The notes beneath the pieces were generated by a model. It saw only the letters and a list, made by a program, of their open reading frames with translations, had not been told where the DNA came from and did no database searches. From NCBI GenBank assembly GCA_018222965.1, contig JAAEZH010000017.1, positions 1-64,000 on the forward strand: DNA of 64,000 bases. Reading direction: 5' to 3'. How positions within the stretch are numbered: position 1 is the stretch's first letter; every line of letters starts with the position of its first letter. Position numbers and translations under genes: made by a program. Below, one piece after another: positions 8,536-17,677 of the stretch. The stretch comes from Bacteroidota bacterium. Lineage in GTDB: Bacteria > Bacteroidota > Bacteroidia > Chitinophagales > Saprospiraceae.

Positions 8536-10950
8536 ATGGCCATATTTGAAGATATATTTGACTTACAGAATTTGGAAGACGACGGAGATTTCATGCCGCT
8601 AATTTCGATTGAGGAAGAAGACGAGAAGCAGATGGAAGAATCTTATGCGGATATCCTGCCTGTCCTCGCATTGAAGAATACAGTCCTGTTTCCAGGAATT
8701 GTAATACCTATCACTGTTGGAAGAGACAAATCGATAAAGGCGATCAATCGTGCTTACGAAAATGATCGCATTATCGCCGTACTGGCACAACACGATGCCA
8801 AAGTTGAAAATCCAGGAGTACAGGATCTCTTTCGCATCGGTACTATTGCGCGGATCATTAAGTTGATCAAAATGCCCGATGGTACGACTACGGCTATACT
8901 GCAAGGGCGCAAGCGATTTGAACTGACAGAAATGCTGGGCGATGATCCCTACATGAAAGGGATGATCAGCATTATGACCTATCAGGAAGCGGCTAATAAA
9001 ATGGAATTTGAAGCTATGATCGCCTCGATCATGGATAAGGCTTCTAATATCATTGAGTTATCTCCCACCATTCCTTCCGAAGCGATCGTGATGCTCAAAA
9101 ACATCACCAACCACAGCTTCCTCCTCAACTTTATCGCCTCTAATTTAGGTTCTAAGGTAGAGGACAAGCAGGAAATTCTGGAGATGAATGATCTCCATGA
9201 AAAAGCCAAGCTGATCCTTTCGCTAATGGATAATGAGTTGCAATTGCTCGAACTCAAAGATCAGATCGAGAGCAAGGTGCGTACCGATATCGAAAAGCAA
9301 CAACGGGATTATTTCCTGAATCAACAGCTAAAGACCATACAGGAGGAGCTGGGGCAAAATCCACAGGAGGAGGAGATTCGGCGCATGGCCGAGCGGGCCA
9401 AAAAGAAAAAGTGGTCGAAAGATGTTGGTACCGCTTTCGCGAAAGAAATAAACAAAATTCGCCGAATGAATCCGCAGGTTGCGGAATATTCGGTGCAGAT
9501 GAATTACCTCGAGTTGCTGCTCGATCTGCCCTGGGAAGAATATACCAGGGACAATTTCAATTTGACCAGGGTTAAGAAAGTACTGGATAAGGATCACTAC
9601 GGACTGGATAAGGTCAAGGACCGGATTCTGGAACATTTGGCGGTTCTTAAACTCAAAGGCGATATGAAATCGCCCATCCTGTGTTTAGTAGGACCTCCCG
9701 GTGTTGGTAAAACATCCCTGGGTAAGTCGGTCGCCAATGCTCTTAAGCGCAAATTTGTGCGGATGTCATTGGGTGGCCTGCACGATGAATCTGAAATCCG
9801 CGGTCACCGGAAAACCTATATTGGAGCCATGCCCGGACGTATTATCCAGGCGATGAAAAAGGCGGGTGCTTCCAATCCGGTATTTATTCTGGATGAGATC
9901 GATAAGGTTGGAAAAGATTTTCGGGGAGACCCAAGCAGTGCGTTGCTCGAAGTTCTGGATCCGGAACAGAATTCTACCTTTTCGGATAATTACCTGGAAC
10001 TCGATTACGACCTGTCTAAGGTGCTGTTTATCGCAACCGCCAATTCTTTAAGTACCATACAGCCGGCCTTGCTGGACCGGATGGAGATCATTGAGATCAG
10101 TGGATATTCTACAGAAGAAAAAATTGAAATTGCTAAGCGACACCTGATACCAGAGCAGCGGGAAGCGCATGGCTTGAAAGCTAAGAATATAAAGCTTTCG
10201 ACGAAAGTCCTCGAACGAATTATCGACGATTACACCCGGGAGTCGGGTGTGCGTGGATTATCTCGTCAGCTGGCGTCTGTAATGCGGCATGTAGCGAAGA
10301 GTGTTGCTATGGAAGAGGATTATTCGGTGAGTATTCCTGTCGGACAACTCGGCGATATTCTGGGCCCAACCAGGTTTACCCGGGACATGTATTCCGAGGC
10401 GAAAGTTTCCGGAGTCGCTGTGGGATTGGCCTGGACACGAGTAGGAGGCGATATTCTTTTCATTGAAACGAGCCTGAGTCCGGGTAAGGGGAAATTGACC
10501 CTTACCGGTAATTTAGGAGATGTAATGAAAGAATCAGCAACCACTGCCTTGAGTTATATCCGGGCAAATACGGAAGCATTAGGCATTGATCCGGAGCGTT
10601 TTAACGAGGTAGATATTCACATTCACGTGCCTGAGGGTGCTATCCCGAAAGACGGTCCTTCTGCCGGAATTACCATGCTTTCATCTTTGGTTTCCGCTTT
10701 TACAGACAAACCGATCCGGCCATTTTTGGCTATGACAGGGGAGATAACCCTGCGGGGTAAGGTCTTGCCGGTGGGTGGCATCAAGGAAAAGATACTGGCT
10801 GCAAAGCGGGCAGGCTTGAAAGAAGTGATTCTTTGCCACGAAAATAAGAAGCACGTGGATGAGATTAATCAGGATTTTCTGGGGGATCTGAGCTTCCATT
10901 ATGTGAAAAACATGCGGGAAGTACTGGGCGTATCTGTAGGAATTGGATAG
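8536..10950 (+). CDS. lon: ATP-dependent Lon protease
   Basis: An 804-residue cytoplasmic AAA+ serine protease that degrades misfolded and short-lived regulatory proteins. An acidic N-terminal extension of about 35 residues precedes the LON substrate-binding domain ([19 protein letters not shown], from about residue 43). A coiled coil follows, then the AAA+ module with Walker A GPPGVGKT at 386-393 and Walker B VFILDEID near 450. The protease domain has PKDGPSAG with catalytic Ser709 and GGIKEK with catalytic Lys752, at the spacing seen in E. coli Lon (Ser679/Lys722). All essential residues are present. A long leader with a hairpin and a half heat-shock-like site precedes it. Confidence 0.97.
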   Translation: MAIFEDIFDLQNLEDDGDFMPLISIEEEDEKQMEESYADILPVLALKNTVLFPGIVIPITVGRDKSIKAINRAYENDRIIAVLAQHDAKVENPGVQDLFRIGTIARIIKLIKMPDGTTTAILQGRKRFELTEMLGDDPYMKGMISIMTYQEAANKMEFEAMIASIMDKASNIIELSPTIPSEAIVMLKNITNHSFLLNFIASNLGSKVEDKQEILEMNDLHEKAKLILSLMDNELQLLELKDQIESKVRTDIEKQQRDYFLNQQLKTIQEELGQNPQEEEIRRMAERAKKKKWSKDVGTAFAKEINKIRRMNPQVAEYSVQMNYLELLLDLPWEEYTRDNFNLTRVKKVLDKDHYGLDKVKDRILEHLAVLKLKGDMKSPILCLVGPPGVGKTSLGKSVANALKRKFVRMSLGGLHDESEIRGHRKTYIGAMPGRIIQAMKKAGASNPVFILDEIDKVGKDFRGDPSSALLEVLDPEQNSTFSDNYLELDYDLSKVLFIATANSLSTIQPALLDRMEIIEISGYSTEEKIEIAKRHLIPEQREAHGLKAKNIKLSTKVLERIIDDYTRESGVRGLSRQLASVMRHVAKSVAMEEDYSVSIPVGQLGDILGPTRFTRDMYSEAKVSGVAVGLAWTRVGGDILFIETSLSPGKGKLTLTGNLGDVMKESATTALSYIRANTEALGIDPERFNEVDIHIHVPEGAIPKDGPSAGITMLSSLVSAFTDKPIRPFLAMTGEITLRGKVLPVGGIKEKILAAKRAGLKEVILCHENKKHVDEINQDFLGDLSFHYVKNMREVLGVSVGIG

Positions 10951-11054
10951 AAATTTTGACCTCCATCAAACCCTAAGGACTTTCTGATCGTCTATATTAC
11001 AGGCAATTTGCTTTACAAAGGCAAAAGCCTGTCACCTGGCACAGAAGAATAATT

Positions 11055-11699
11055 ATGAAGACAGTTAGAATAATAGCACTACTGGGGTTGATCCTCACGG
11101 CATTTCTCCCCCATGCGAAAGCACAATTGCAGGAAGATTTAATCCAGTTTTCCGGAATGGTTCTGGATGGATCGGAAGAAATGCTGGCCCCTGTTCCCTA
11201 CACAAATATTGTAGTCAAAGGCAAGGGGCGGGGTACCTATTCGGATTTCTCCGGATTTTTCTCCATCGTAGTGGAAAAAGGCGATGAGATTCAGTTTTCA
11301 GCTATCGGATACAAGACCGAAACCATGGTAATTCCGGATAGTCTGGAAGATTCTCGTTATTCGCTGGTACAGCTATTAACGCGTGATACCATCAATTTGC
11401 CGGTTGCAGTGATTTTCCCATGGCCGAGCCGGGAGCATTTCCGACTGGAGTTTCTGGCAATGGATGTAACAACTGAAATGCAGCGCCGGGCTGCGGAAAA
11501 TGTAGCAGAGGAGAGCTTGCGCCGAATGCGTAATGAAGTAGGGATGGACGGCAATGAAAATGCCGACTACTATTTGCGCCAACAAGCCAGCAACTATTAT
11601 TATATCGGGCAAACGCCTCCGATGAATATCTTCAATCCAATTGCCTGGAAGCAATTTTTTGACGCCTGGAAGCGCGGAGATTTCAAGAAAAAGGAATGA
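11055..11699 (+). CDS. Secreted protein with carboxypeptidase-regulatory-like domain
   Basis: A 214-residue exported protein. The signal peptide ends at about AKA-Q (residues 1-23). Residues about 32-105 (FSGMVLDGSEEMLAPVPYTN, GRGTYSDFSGFFSI, FSAIGYKTETMVIP) form a CarboxypepD_reg-like beta-sandwich, the module found at the front of TonB receptors. The C-terminal half is charged and helical, with NYYYIGQTPPMNIFNPIAWKQ and a Lys-rich end. Bacteroidota carry many of these stand-alone proteins, with unknown function. It lies directly ahead of tsaE, separated by four bases. Confidence 0.75.
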   Translation: MKTVRIIALLGLILTAFLPHAKAQLQEDLIQFSGMVLDGSEEMLAPVPYTNIVVKGKGRGTYSDFSGFFSIVVEKGDEIQFSAIGYKTETMVIPDSLEDSRYSLVQLLTRDTINLPVAVIFPWPSREHFRLEFLAMDVTTEMQRRAAENVAEESLRRMRNEVGMDGNENADYYLRQQASNYYYIGQTPPMNIFNPIAWKQFFDAWKRGDFKKKE

Positions 11700-11703
11700 C
11701 CGC

Positions 11704-12150
11704 ATGTTGCAAGGCTCCCGCGAATTTCGCATCACCAGTATTCAGGAACTCGATAAACTGGTTCCGGAAATCCTTCAGGAATCTTCGGAGTCGGGTATAG
11801 TTCTGTTTCAAGGAGAGATCGGAGCTGGAAAAACCACGTTGATTCAGCGTATTTGTGCCTTGCTCGGCGTGAAAGACCCGGTTACAAGCCCAACCTTTTC
11901 GCTGGTCAATGAATATTCCTATCCCAAAGGAAACGGCAAAATCGGCCGAATCTATCACCTGGACCTCTACAGACTGGAAAGCCCGGAAGAAGCTTTAAAT
12001 ATCGGGCTGGAAGACTATTTGTACGATGGCGATTATTGCTTCATCGAATGGCCCGAAATCGCTGAAGAATACCTGCCGGAAAATGTCCTTTTGCTTCGAA
12101 TGGAGCATCTTGCCGATTCCAACAGAAAAATCCTATTTTTACAGACCTGA
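11704..12150 (+). CDS. tsaE: tRNA t6A37 biosynthesis ATPase TsaE
   Basis: A 148-residue protein that energises turnover of the TsaBD complex making N6-threonylcarbamoyladenosine at position 37 of ANN-decoding tRNAs. It has the P-loop GEIGAGKTT at residues about 37-45, then the family motif VTSPTFSLVNEY and the HLDLYRL and FIEWPE segments. The open frame extends upstream into the preceding gene, but the ATG at 11704 (MLQGSREF) gives the usual TsaE length and an intergenic start. An alanine dehydrogenase gene follows after 39 bases, an arrangement I recall from other Bacteroidota. Confidence 0.92.
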   Translation: MLQGSREFRITSIQELDKLVPEILQESSESGIVLFQGEIGAGKTTLIQRICALLGVKDPVTSPTFSLVNEYSYPKGNGKIGRIYHLDLYRLESPEEALNIGLEDYLYDGDYCFIEWPEIAEEYLPENVLLLRMEHLADSNRKILFLQT

Positions 12151-12189
12151 ACCAGCCCTGCCATTCGCTGAACCGCGTAGCATAAGTAT

Positions 12190-13422
12190 ATGAGTGACGC
12201 CCAAAAGAAGAAGGTCCCAATTCCAAAATCACTGTCAGAAGGACAGTATTCTACCCAGCCCGAGACGCTAGAAATCCAGCGTAAGTCGGAAAAGCTGGTT
12301 ATTGGGATCCCCCGTGAAGCTTCTCCTTCCGAGAATCGCATTCCCCTGGTACCCTCATCCGTAAAAGCCCTGGCAGGCCATGGTCACCGAATTATCATCG
12401 AGCAGGGAGCCGGTAAACGCTCCCGTTTTCTGGATATGGATTATTCGGAAAAAGGGGCAGAAATTGTCTATTCGAAAGAGGAGGTGTACAAGGCTGATAT
12501 CATTCTGAAAGTGGCACCCCCGGAAATGGAGGAGATCGATCTCATGCGTCCAAGTCAGGTGTTGATCACGCCCTTGCATTTGCCCAGGATTTCCCCAGAA
12601 TACCTGTATCGACTGAAAGAAAAAAGAGTCATTGCTCTGGCGATGGAATACATTCAGGATGAGGATGAAACCTTTCCTATTGTCCGGATAATGAGTGAAT
12701 TGGCCGGACTTAATGCCATTCTTACTGCTTCCGAACTATTGGTTTCAACCAATGGCGGAAAAGGCATACTGCTTGGAGGAATCTCCGGCGTGCCCCCTGC
12801 TCGGATTATTATTCTTGGTGCGGGTGTTGTGGCAGAATTTGCTACACGTACTGCACTTGGACTCGGCGCTGAAGTCCGAATTTTTGACAATAACATCTAT
12901 AAGCTTAACCGACTTCAAAATCTGGTCGGGCAGCGCTTGTTTACCTCCGCGATTTATACCACACATCTCGAAAAGGAACTGATGCGTGCTGATGTCGTTA
13001 TCGGCGCCGTGCATTCCAAATCCGGCCGAACACCCATATTAGTGTCTGACGAGATGGTGGAAAACATGAAGCCTGGTTCTGTGATCATTGATGTAAGCAT
13101 CGATCAGGGGGGCTGTTTTGCCACTTCTGAAATGACCACGCTGGATAAGCCAACCTTTGTGAAATATGATGTAATCCATTATTGCGTCCCTAACATGGCT
13201 TCCAGGGTGCCTCGTACAGCATCTATCGCGGTGAGTAATATTCTGACGCCTCTTTTGCTCAAGGCCGCTTCTTTGGGAGGCATTCAGCCCCTGCTATACA
13301 GTAATGCCGGTTTGCGACATGGAGTTTATGCTTACAAAGGTTCTCTAACCAATGCTTATCTTGGGGAACGTTTCCAGATGAAATCAACCGATCTGGACCT
13401 GCTACTTACATCCAGTTTGTAA
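12190..13422 (+). CDS. ald: Alanine dehydrogenase
   Basis: A 410-residue NAD-dependent enzyme of the alanine dehydrogenase/PNT family, interconverting L-alanine and pyruvate plus ammonia. After an atypical N-terminal extension of about 35 residues, the catalytic part opens with IGIPREASPSENRIPLVP. It contains the nucleotide-binding Rossmann loop ILGAGVVAE (about residues 207-215) and the SVIIDVSIDQGG and VPNMASRVPRTAS segments typical of the family. It is slightly longer than the classical ~370-residue enzyme because of the N-terminal extension, a feature of the Bacteroidetes branch. The downstream patatin gene starts 24 bases later, so the pair may be co-transcribed. Confidence 0.88.
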   Translation: MSDAQKKKVPIPKSLSEGQYSTQPETLEIQRKSEKLVIGIPREASPSENRIPLVPSSVKALAGHGHRIIIEQGAGKRSRFLDMDYSEKGAEIVYSKEEVYKADIILKVAPPEMEEIDLMRPSQVLITPLHLPRISPEYLYRLKEKRVIALAMEYIQDEDETFPIVRIMSELAGLNAILTASELLVSTNGGKGILLGGISGVPPARIIILGAGVVAEFATRTALGLGAEVRIFDNNIYKLNRLQNLVGQRLFTSAIYTTHLEKELMRADVVIGAVHSKSGRTPILVSDEMVENMKPGSVIIDVSIDQGGCFATSEMTTLDKPTFVKYDVIHYCVPNMASRVPRTASIAVSNILTPLLLKAASLGGIQPLLYSNAGLRHGVYAYKGSLTNAYLGERFQMKSTDLDLLLTSSL

Positions 13423-13446
13423 ACACTAATTTCAACTCTTCCGCCT

Positions 13447-15798
13447 ATGGACCTGAAGCGATACAAGCTAAAGCACGTAATCTCTACAGAAGACATCTAC
13501 CTGGCCGACAGGCGGAAAAAGCTGGCTGAAAAGTTTAACGAAGAAGAAGAGCGACTTGAAGACAGCCGCTTTGGCATTGCTCTTTCAGGAGGTGGCATAC
13601 GATCTGCCACGATCAATATGGGCTTCTTAAAGCTCATCAATCATTTTGGTTTACTGCGCAAAGCCGATTATTTGTCAACGGTCTCCGGAGGAGGCTATAC
13701 TGGGGCATATATCCAATCAACGATTTGTAACGAGGGGAACTTTGAGAACTTATTTGATGAAAAACACATCAACCACTTAAGGTCACATGGGGCATACATG
13801 ATTCCTGGTCAGACTGCCCTTTCAAAATTATGGAATACCCTGCTTCTCCTGATTGGCTACTTGTTTAGCCTCATGATGAGCCTGTTGAGTCTCGTTCTTG
13901 TTTTTGGTCTGGTTGCTACTGTCTTATTTCTCCTCAATCGCTGGCAGATTATCGATTATGTCAATCAGTTCCTGACTTCCATTATGGGAGGGATGGGCCT
14001 CGTAAAAGGCATATTAATAGGCGTTGGTGCACTGGGGATTATTCATCTTTTTGCCAATTTGATTGCCGGGTTTGGACTTGGAGTTTCAAGGGCTTTCAAC
14101 AAATTTGAGGCCGGTTTATTGCTGCTTGCCGTTGTGTTTGTTGTGCCGGTTGCTTTCGAGCGCATCCTGCATGTAGATATCGGTTTGTTCGATTTTTTGA
14201 AGAGCGATCAGCTACCCGTTCAGTTTTTGGTGATCTTTAGTATGATCCTGTTGGGTTTTGTCCTGAACCCCAATGCCATCAGCTTTCACCGTTTTTACCG
14301 AAATCAGTTGTCTGGTGCTTTTTTGGCTTTCGCCGGATCCAGACGCAATATGCGCTTACGCGAATTGATACCCGAAGAGGGAGTTTCTGCGCCTTATCCG
14401 TTGATAAATACGTGCCTCAATTTGCAGAACCCGTCTGGAGACGAAAAATTCAAGGGAGCCAAAGCAAGTGATTATTTCCTGCTTTCTCCTATGTTTTGTG
14501 GTGCGAAGTTGACCAATTATGTTTCGACCAAAGCATTTCCCGGTTTTCGCGACATGACCCTGCCAGCTGCTACTACCATTTCGGCGGCAGCCGTGAATCC
14601 GGGTATGGGAATTTACTCCAATAAGTTGTTGAGTATTCTCATGACCATCTTCAACGCCCGCTTGGGTTTTTGGGTAAATAACCCCTTGAAGGAAAGTAAG
14701 AATTATGTGGTCTGGTGGCCCTTGTATTTCTTTTATGAGTTGTTGTCAAAGATCGGGACCAGCAACAGGAAGCTAAATATTTCGGATGGAGGCCACATCG
14801 AAAACCTGGCCGTATATGAGCTTTTGCGGCGACGCTGCCGACTCATATTGGCAGTTGATGCGGGGGCCGATCCCTATTTCCAATTTACCGATCTGGAAAA
14901 CCTGGCTATCCGGGCCCGCAACGAATTGGGTGTCGAAATCCGATTCCGGATGGGACAGGACCCGGCGGATGTCATTCGGCCAAAGCCGTCTAATGGCTAT
15001 TCGAGCAAACGATTTGCCGTAGCAGATCTGTACCGGCTTTGGGATGAATTTGATCTGCTTGATCCACAGGGAAATCAAATGCTGGACGACAATGGCAAAG
15101 CTATAGAGGTACTGGTAAATTATTTGCCAGATGGGAAATGGAATCCGGAAGTTACGCTTAAGGGGAATATTGAATCAAGCTTGCGTTTTGAGGAGTTGAA
15201 GGCACGGGCTAAATACATACTCAACCGCCGATTGAGTGACAAGGAGCACCTCCATGGCCGTGAAAAGGTGAAGTTTGGTACTTTGGTGTATGTAAAGTCA
15301 TCTGTGACAGCTCCGACTCTGAAGCCAAACATCTCAAGAGGTGGTAAAGATAAAGAAGAAACAGGCGGTATTGTTTCCCGACTTGTGGGTGGTTTGCGGA
15401 ATATGTTTCAGGGCGATGGTAAGCTGGACGGGAACTACAAATACGATACCTACAAGTACAAGATCTATCACCCCGCTTTCCCACACGAACCCACCTCCGA
15501 TCAGTTTTTTGATCCGGTGCAGTGGGAGTCGTATTTCCAGTTGGGACAATTTATTGCAGCAGATGTACTGGAATTGGATTCCCGTACTGTAAATATGATT
15601 GTGGCCGGCACGGCGAAACCGGAGTGTATGCAAATTGCCGATCTGCTCCAACACTTCGATAAGAAGAAAGAAGTGCAGGAAGCGGTACCCGGAAAACCAA
15701 AAACAGAAAAAATCGAACCGGAAAAAACGCCGGTACAGATCAAAGAAAAAACCAGTCCCGAAGAGGAGGTCGATACCGGCACCGATTATCGGATGTAG
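13447..15798 (+). CDS. Patatin-like phospholipase with an internal membrane region
   Basis: A 783-residue patatin-family acyl hydrolase. The oxyanion motif SGGGIRS is at residues 47-53, the nucleophile elbow STVSGGG places Ser at about 80, and the Ser-Asp dyad is completed by SDGGHIEN with Asp447. Between the two catalytic parts (about residues 135-275) lie five or so hydrophobic helices, so the enzyme is probably anchored in the inner membrane with its catalytic domain split around the membrane region. The C-terminal 80 residues are Lys/Glu/Pro-rich and likely disordered. The substrate is unknown, presumably membrane phospholipids or lysophospholipids. Confidence 0.85.
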   Translation: MDLKRYKLKHVISTEDIYLADRRKKLAEKFNEEEERLEDSRFGIALSGGGIRSATINMGFLKLINHFGLLRKADYLSTVSGGGYTGAYIQSTICNEGNFENLFDEKHINHLRSHGAYMIPGQTALSKLWNTLLLLIGYLFSLMMSLLSLVLVFGLVATVLFLLNRWQIIDYVNQFLTSIMGGMGLVKGILIGVGALGIIHLFANLIAGFGLGVSRAFNKFEAGLLLLAVVFVVPVAFERILHVDIGLFDFLKSDQLPVQFLVIFSMILLGFVLNPNAISFHRFYRNQLSGAFLAFAGSRRNMRLRELIPEEGVSAPYPLINTCLNLQNPSGDEKFKGAKASDYFLLSPMFCGAKLTNYVSTKAFPGFRDMTLPAATTISAAAVNPGMGIYSNKLLSILMTIFNARLGFWVNNPLKESKNYVVWWPLYFFYELLSKIGTSNRKLNISDGGHIENLAVYELLRRRCRLILAVDAGADPYFQFTDLENLAIRARNELGVEIRFRMGQDPADVIRPKPSNGYSSKRFAVADLYRLWDEFDLLDPQGNQMLDDNGKAIEVLVNYLPDGKWNPEVTLKGNIESSLRFEELKARAKYILNRRLSDKEHLHGREKVKFGTLVYVKSSVTAPTLKPNISRGGKDKEETGGIVSRLVGGLRNMFQGDGKLDGNYKYDTYKYKIYHPAFPHEPTSDQFFDPVQWESYFQLGQFIAADVLELDSRTVNMIVAGTAKPECMQIADLLQHFDKKKEVQEAVPGKPKTEKIEPEKTPVQIKEKTSPEEEVDTGTDYRM

Positions 15799-15852
15799 GC
15801 TGGCTGCCTGAATGGAAGAAGAGCATCTTCCTGTCTGAAATAAAATGAGCGA

Positions 15853-16065
15853 ATGTTGAAAGGGGAGGTTGAAGAAACGATTCGTTCTTTCTTCAATGAT
15901 GATCTGATTAAGTTTTTTGAAAAAGAGGAGATCTACCACATCGAGTGTACTGGGGAAGCGCTCCTCCTTTTCAAATTCTTACGTCTGGCACGAACCGAAG
16001 AAATTTCCAGAATGCTCGAATATTCAGAGGCCTTACTGGAAAGAATCGAACCTACAGTTGTTTAA
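15853..16065 (+). CDS. Small hypothetical protein
   Basis: A 70-residue acidic protein rich in Glu, Leu and Phe, predicted to be mostly helical (EETIRSFFNDDLIKFFEKEE, then LFKFLRLARTEEISRMLEYS). It has no signal peptide and no family I recognise. It begins 54 bases after the patatin gene and runs 14 bases into the convergent glyS stop region. Composition looks coding, but the short length and overlap leave room for a chance frame or the remnant of a longer gene. Confidence 0.45.
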   Translation: MLKGEVEETIRSFFNDDLIKFFEKEEIYHIECTGEALLLFKFLRLARTEEISRMLEYSEALLERIEPTVV

Positions 16066-17596
16066 GCAGGTTGGCCATGTCAACGCGTTCGCGGATGATA
16101 CCTTCGAGTTTTTCGATCGGCACACGCTCCTGAGTCAGAGAGTCCCGGTCGCGTAGGGTGACCGTATTGTCATCCAGTGTTTCAAAGTCGATGGTAACAC
16201 AGAAAGGAGTACCAATGGCATCCTGGCGGCGGTAGAGTTTGCCGATACTTCCCACATCATCATACTGACAATTGAAGGAAGCTTTGAGGCTGTTGAATAC
16301 TTCTTGCGCTTTTCCGGTCAGCTTGTCATCATTCCGCTTAAGCGGCAGAACCGCACACTTAATCGGAGCCAGAGCCGGATGCAGTTTCAATACTTCACGG
16401 GTGTTGCCGGTTCCTTCTACTTCTTCTTCAACGAGAGCATTGGTCATCGCTGCGAGGAACATTCGGTCACAACCGATAGAAGTTTCCACTACGTAGGGCA
16501 CATAGCTTTCTTTGCTGGCCGGATCGAAGTACTGCAGTTTTTTACCCGATAGCTCCTGGTGGGCTCCGAGGTCAAAATCGGTCCGGGAGTGGATGCCTTC
16601 CAGCTCTTTAAAGCCGAATGGGAATTTAAATTCAATATCCACAGCCGCATCGGCATAGTGTGCCAGGTTGTCGTGATCGTGATAGCGCAAGCTGTCGCCT
16701 GGAGTACCCAGGGCTTCGTGCCATTTCATCCGGGTTTTTTTCCAGTAGTCGTACCACTCTTTTTGAGAACCGGGTTGGATAAAATATTGCATTTCCATTT
16801 GCTCAAACTCGCGCATGCGGAAAATGAACTGACGCGCAACGATTTCATTCCGGAAGGCTTTTCCAATCTGCGCAATACCGAATGGAATTTTCTGGCGGGT
16901 AGTCTTTTGGACATTCAGGAAGTTGACAAAAATCCCCTGTGCCGTTTCCGGGCGGAGATAGAGTTTGCCTTCTTCGCCGGCAATGTTTCCGAGTTGTGTG
17001 GAAAACATGAGGTTAAACTGACGCACATCTGTCCAGTTGCGGGAACCGGTGTCCGGGTCGGCAATGTCATATTCTTCGATCATGGCTTTCAGGTCGGCCA
17101 TGTCATTATCAGTCATTGCTTTAGCGAGTCGGTCTTTAGCGGCATTGTATTTTTCCAGATTGGCTACCACCCGTGGATTGGTCTGGCGATACATTTCCTC
17201 ATCGAAAGATTCTCCAAAGCGCTTTTTGGCTTTGGTGATTTCCTTCTCGATCTTTCCTTCGATCTTGGCCATATAATCCTCAACAAGTACATCAGCGCGG
17301 TACCGCTTTTTGCTGTCTTTATTGTCGATCAATGGATCGTTGAAGGCATCAACGTGCCCGGATGCTTTCCAGGTCTTGGGGTGCATGAAAATGGCAGCAT
17401 CGATGCCCACGATGTTGTCGTGCATCTGAACCATAGATTTCCACCAGTACTCCTTGAGGTTGTTTTTCAGCAGGGAGCCGTATGGGCCATAGTCGTAAAC
17501 GGCACTTAAGCCGTCATAAATTTCACTGGACTGGTAAATGAACCCGTACTCTTTACAGTGGGAAACTATTTTTTTAAAGGAATCGTCCTGAGCCAT
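16052..17596 (-). CDS. glyS: Glycyl-tRNA synthetase (alpha2, eukaryotic/archaeal type)
   Basis: A 514-residue class II aminoacyl-tRNA synthetase that charges tRNA-Gly. It is the single-chain homodimeric form, not the bacterial alpha2beta2 GlyQ/GlyS. Hallmarks are SSEIYDGLSAVYDYGPYG near the N-terminus, motif 2 around FRNEIVARQFIFRMREFEQM, GIHSRTDFDLGAH, and motif 3 in VVETSIGCDRMFLAA. The C-terminal anticodon-binding domain includes APIKCAVLPL and VGSIGKLYRRQDAIGTPFCV. It starts 341 bases downstream of the prfC start region's opposite end, with a 7 bp tandem repeat between this start and the prfC stop. The long antisense frame across it has no family resemblance. Confidence 0.95.
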   Translation of the reverse strand: MAQDDSFKKIVSHCKEYGFIYQSSEIYDGLSAVYDYGPYGSLLKNNLKEYWWKSMVQMHDNIVGIDAAIFMHPKTWKASGHVDAFNDPLIDNKDSKKRYRADVLVEDYMAKIEGKIEKEITKAKKRFGESFDEEMYRQTNPRVVANLEKYNAAKDRLAKAMTDNDMADLKAMIEEYDIADPDTGSRNWTDVRQFNLMFSTQLGNIAGEEGKLYLRPETAQGIFVNFLNVQKTTRQKIPFGIAQIGKAFRNEIVARQFIFRMREFEQMEMQYFIQPGSQKEWYDYWKKTRMKWHEALGTPGDSLRYHDHDNLAHYADAAVDIEFKFPFGFKELEGIHSRTDFDLGAHQELSGKKLQYFDPASKESYVPYVVETSIGCDRMFLAAMTNALVEEEVEGTGNTREVLKLHPALAPIKCAVLPLKRNDDKLTGKAQEVFNSLKASFNCQYDDVGSIGKLYRRQDAIGTPFCVTIDFETLDDNTVTLRDRDSLTQERVPIEKLEGIIRERVDMANLLKQL

Positions 17597-17627
17597 ATCT
17601 GTGTTATGTTATCTTTCTAAACGTTAA

Positions 17628-17677
17628 TCTATCCTCTATCCTCTATCCTCTATCCTCTATCCTCTATCCTCTATCCT
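17628..17677. repeat. Seven-copy tandem repeat of a 7 bp unit
   Basis: Seven perfect head-to-tail copies of TCTATCC (GAGGATA on the minus strand, shifted in phase), plus one base. It lies between the glyS start and the prfC stop, and the prfC TAG stop codon (17676-17678) is partly made from the first repeat bases. The same unit occurs in two arrays at 44624-44644 and 44887-44913, so it is a dispersed microsatellite family, likely to vary in copy number between strains. Confidence 0.95.

Noticed and set aside
16559-17509. Long open frame of about 316 codons on the plus strand, antisense to glyS
   Set aside because: No family resemblance, and it mirrors the codon structure of the well-supported glycyl-tRNA synthetase on the other strand.
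17628-17677. Tandem 7-mer considered as a CRISPR or attachment site
   Set aside because: Uninterrupted short unit without spacers and no integrase or mobile gene close by; a simple tandem repeat explains it.
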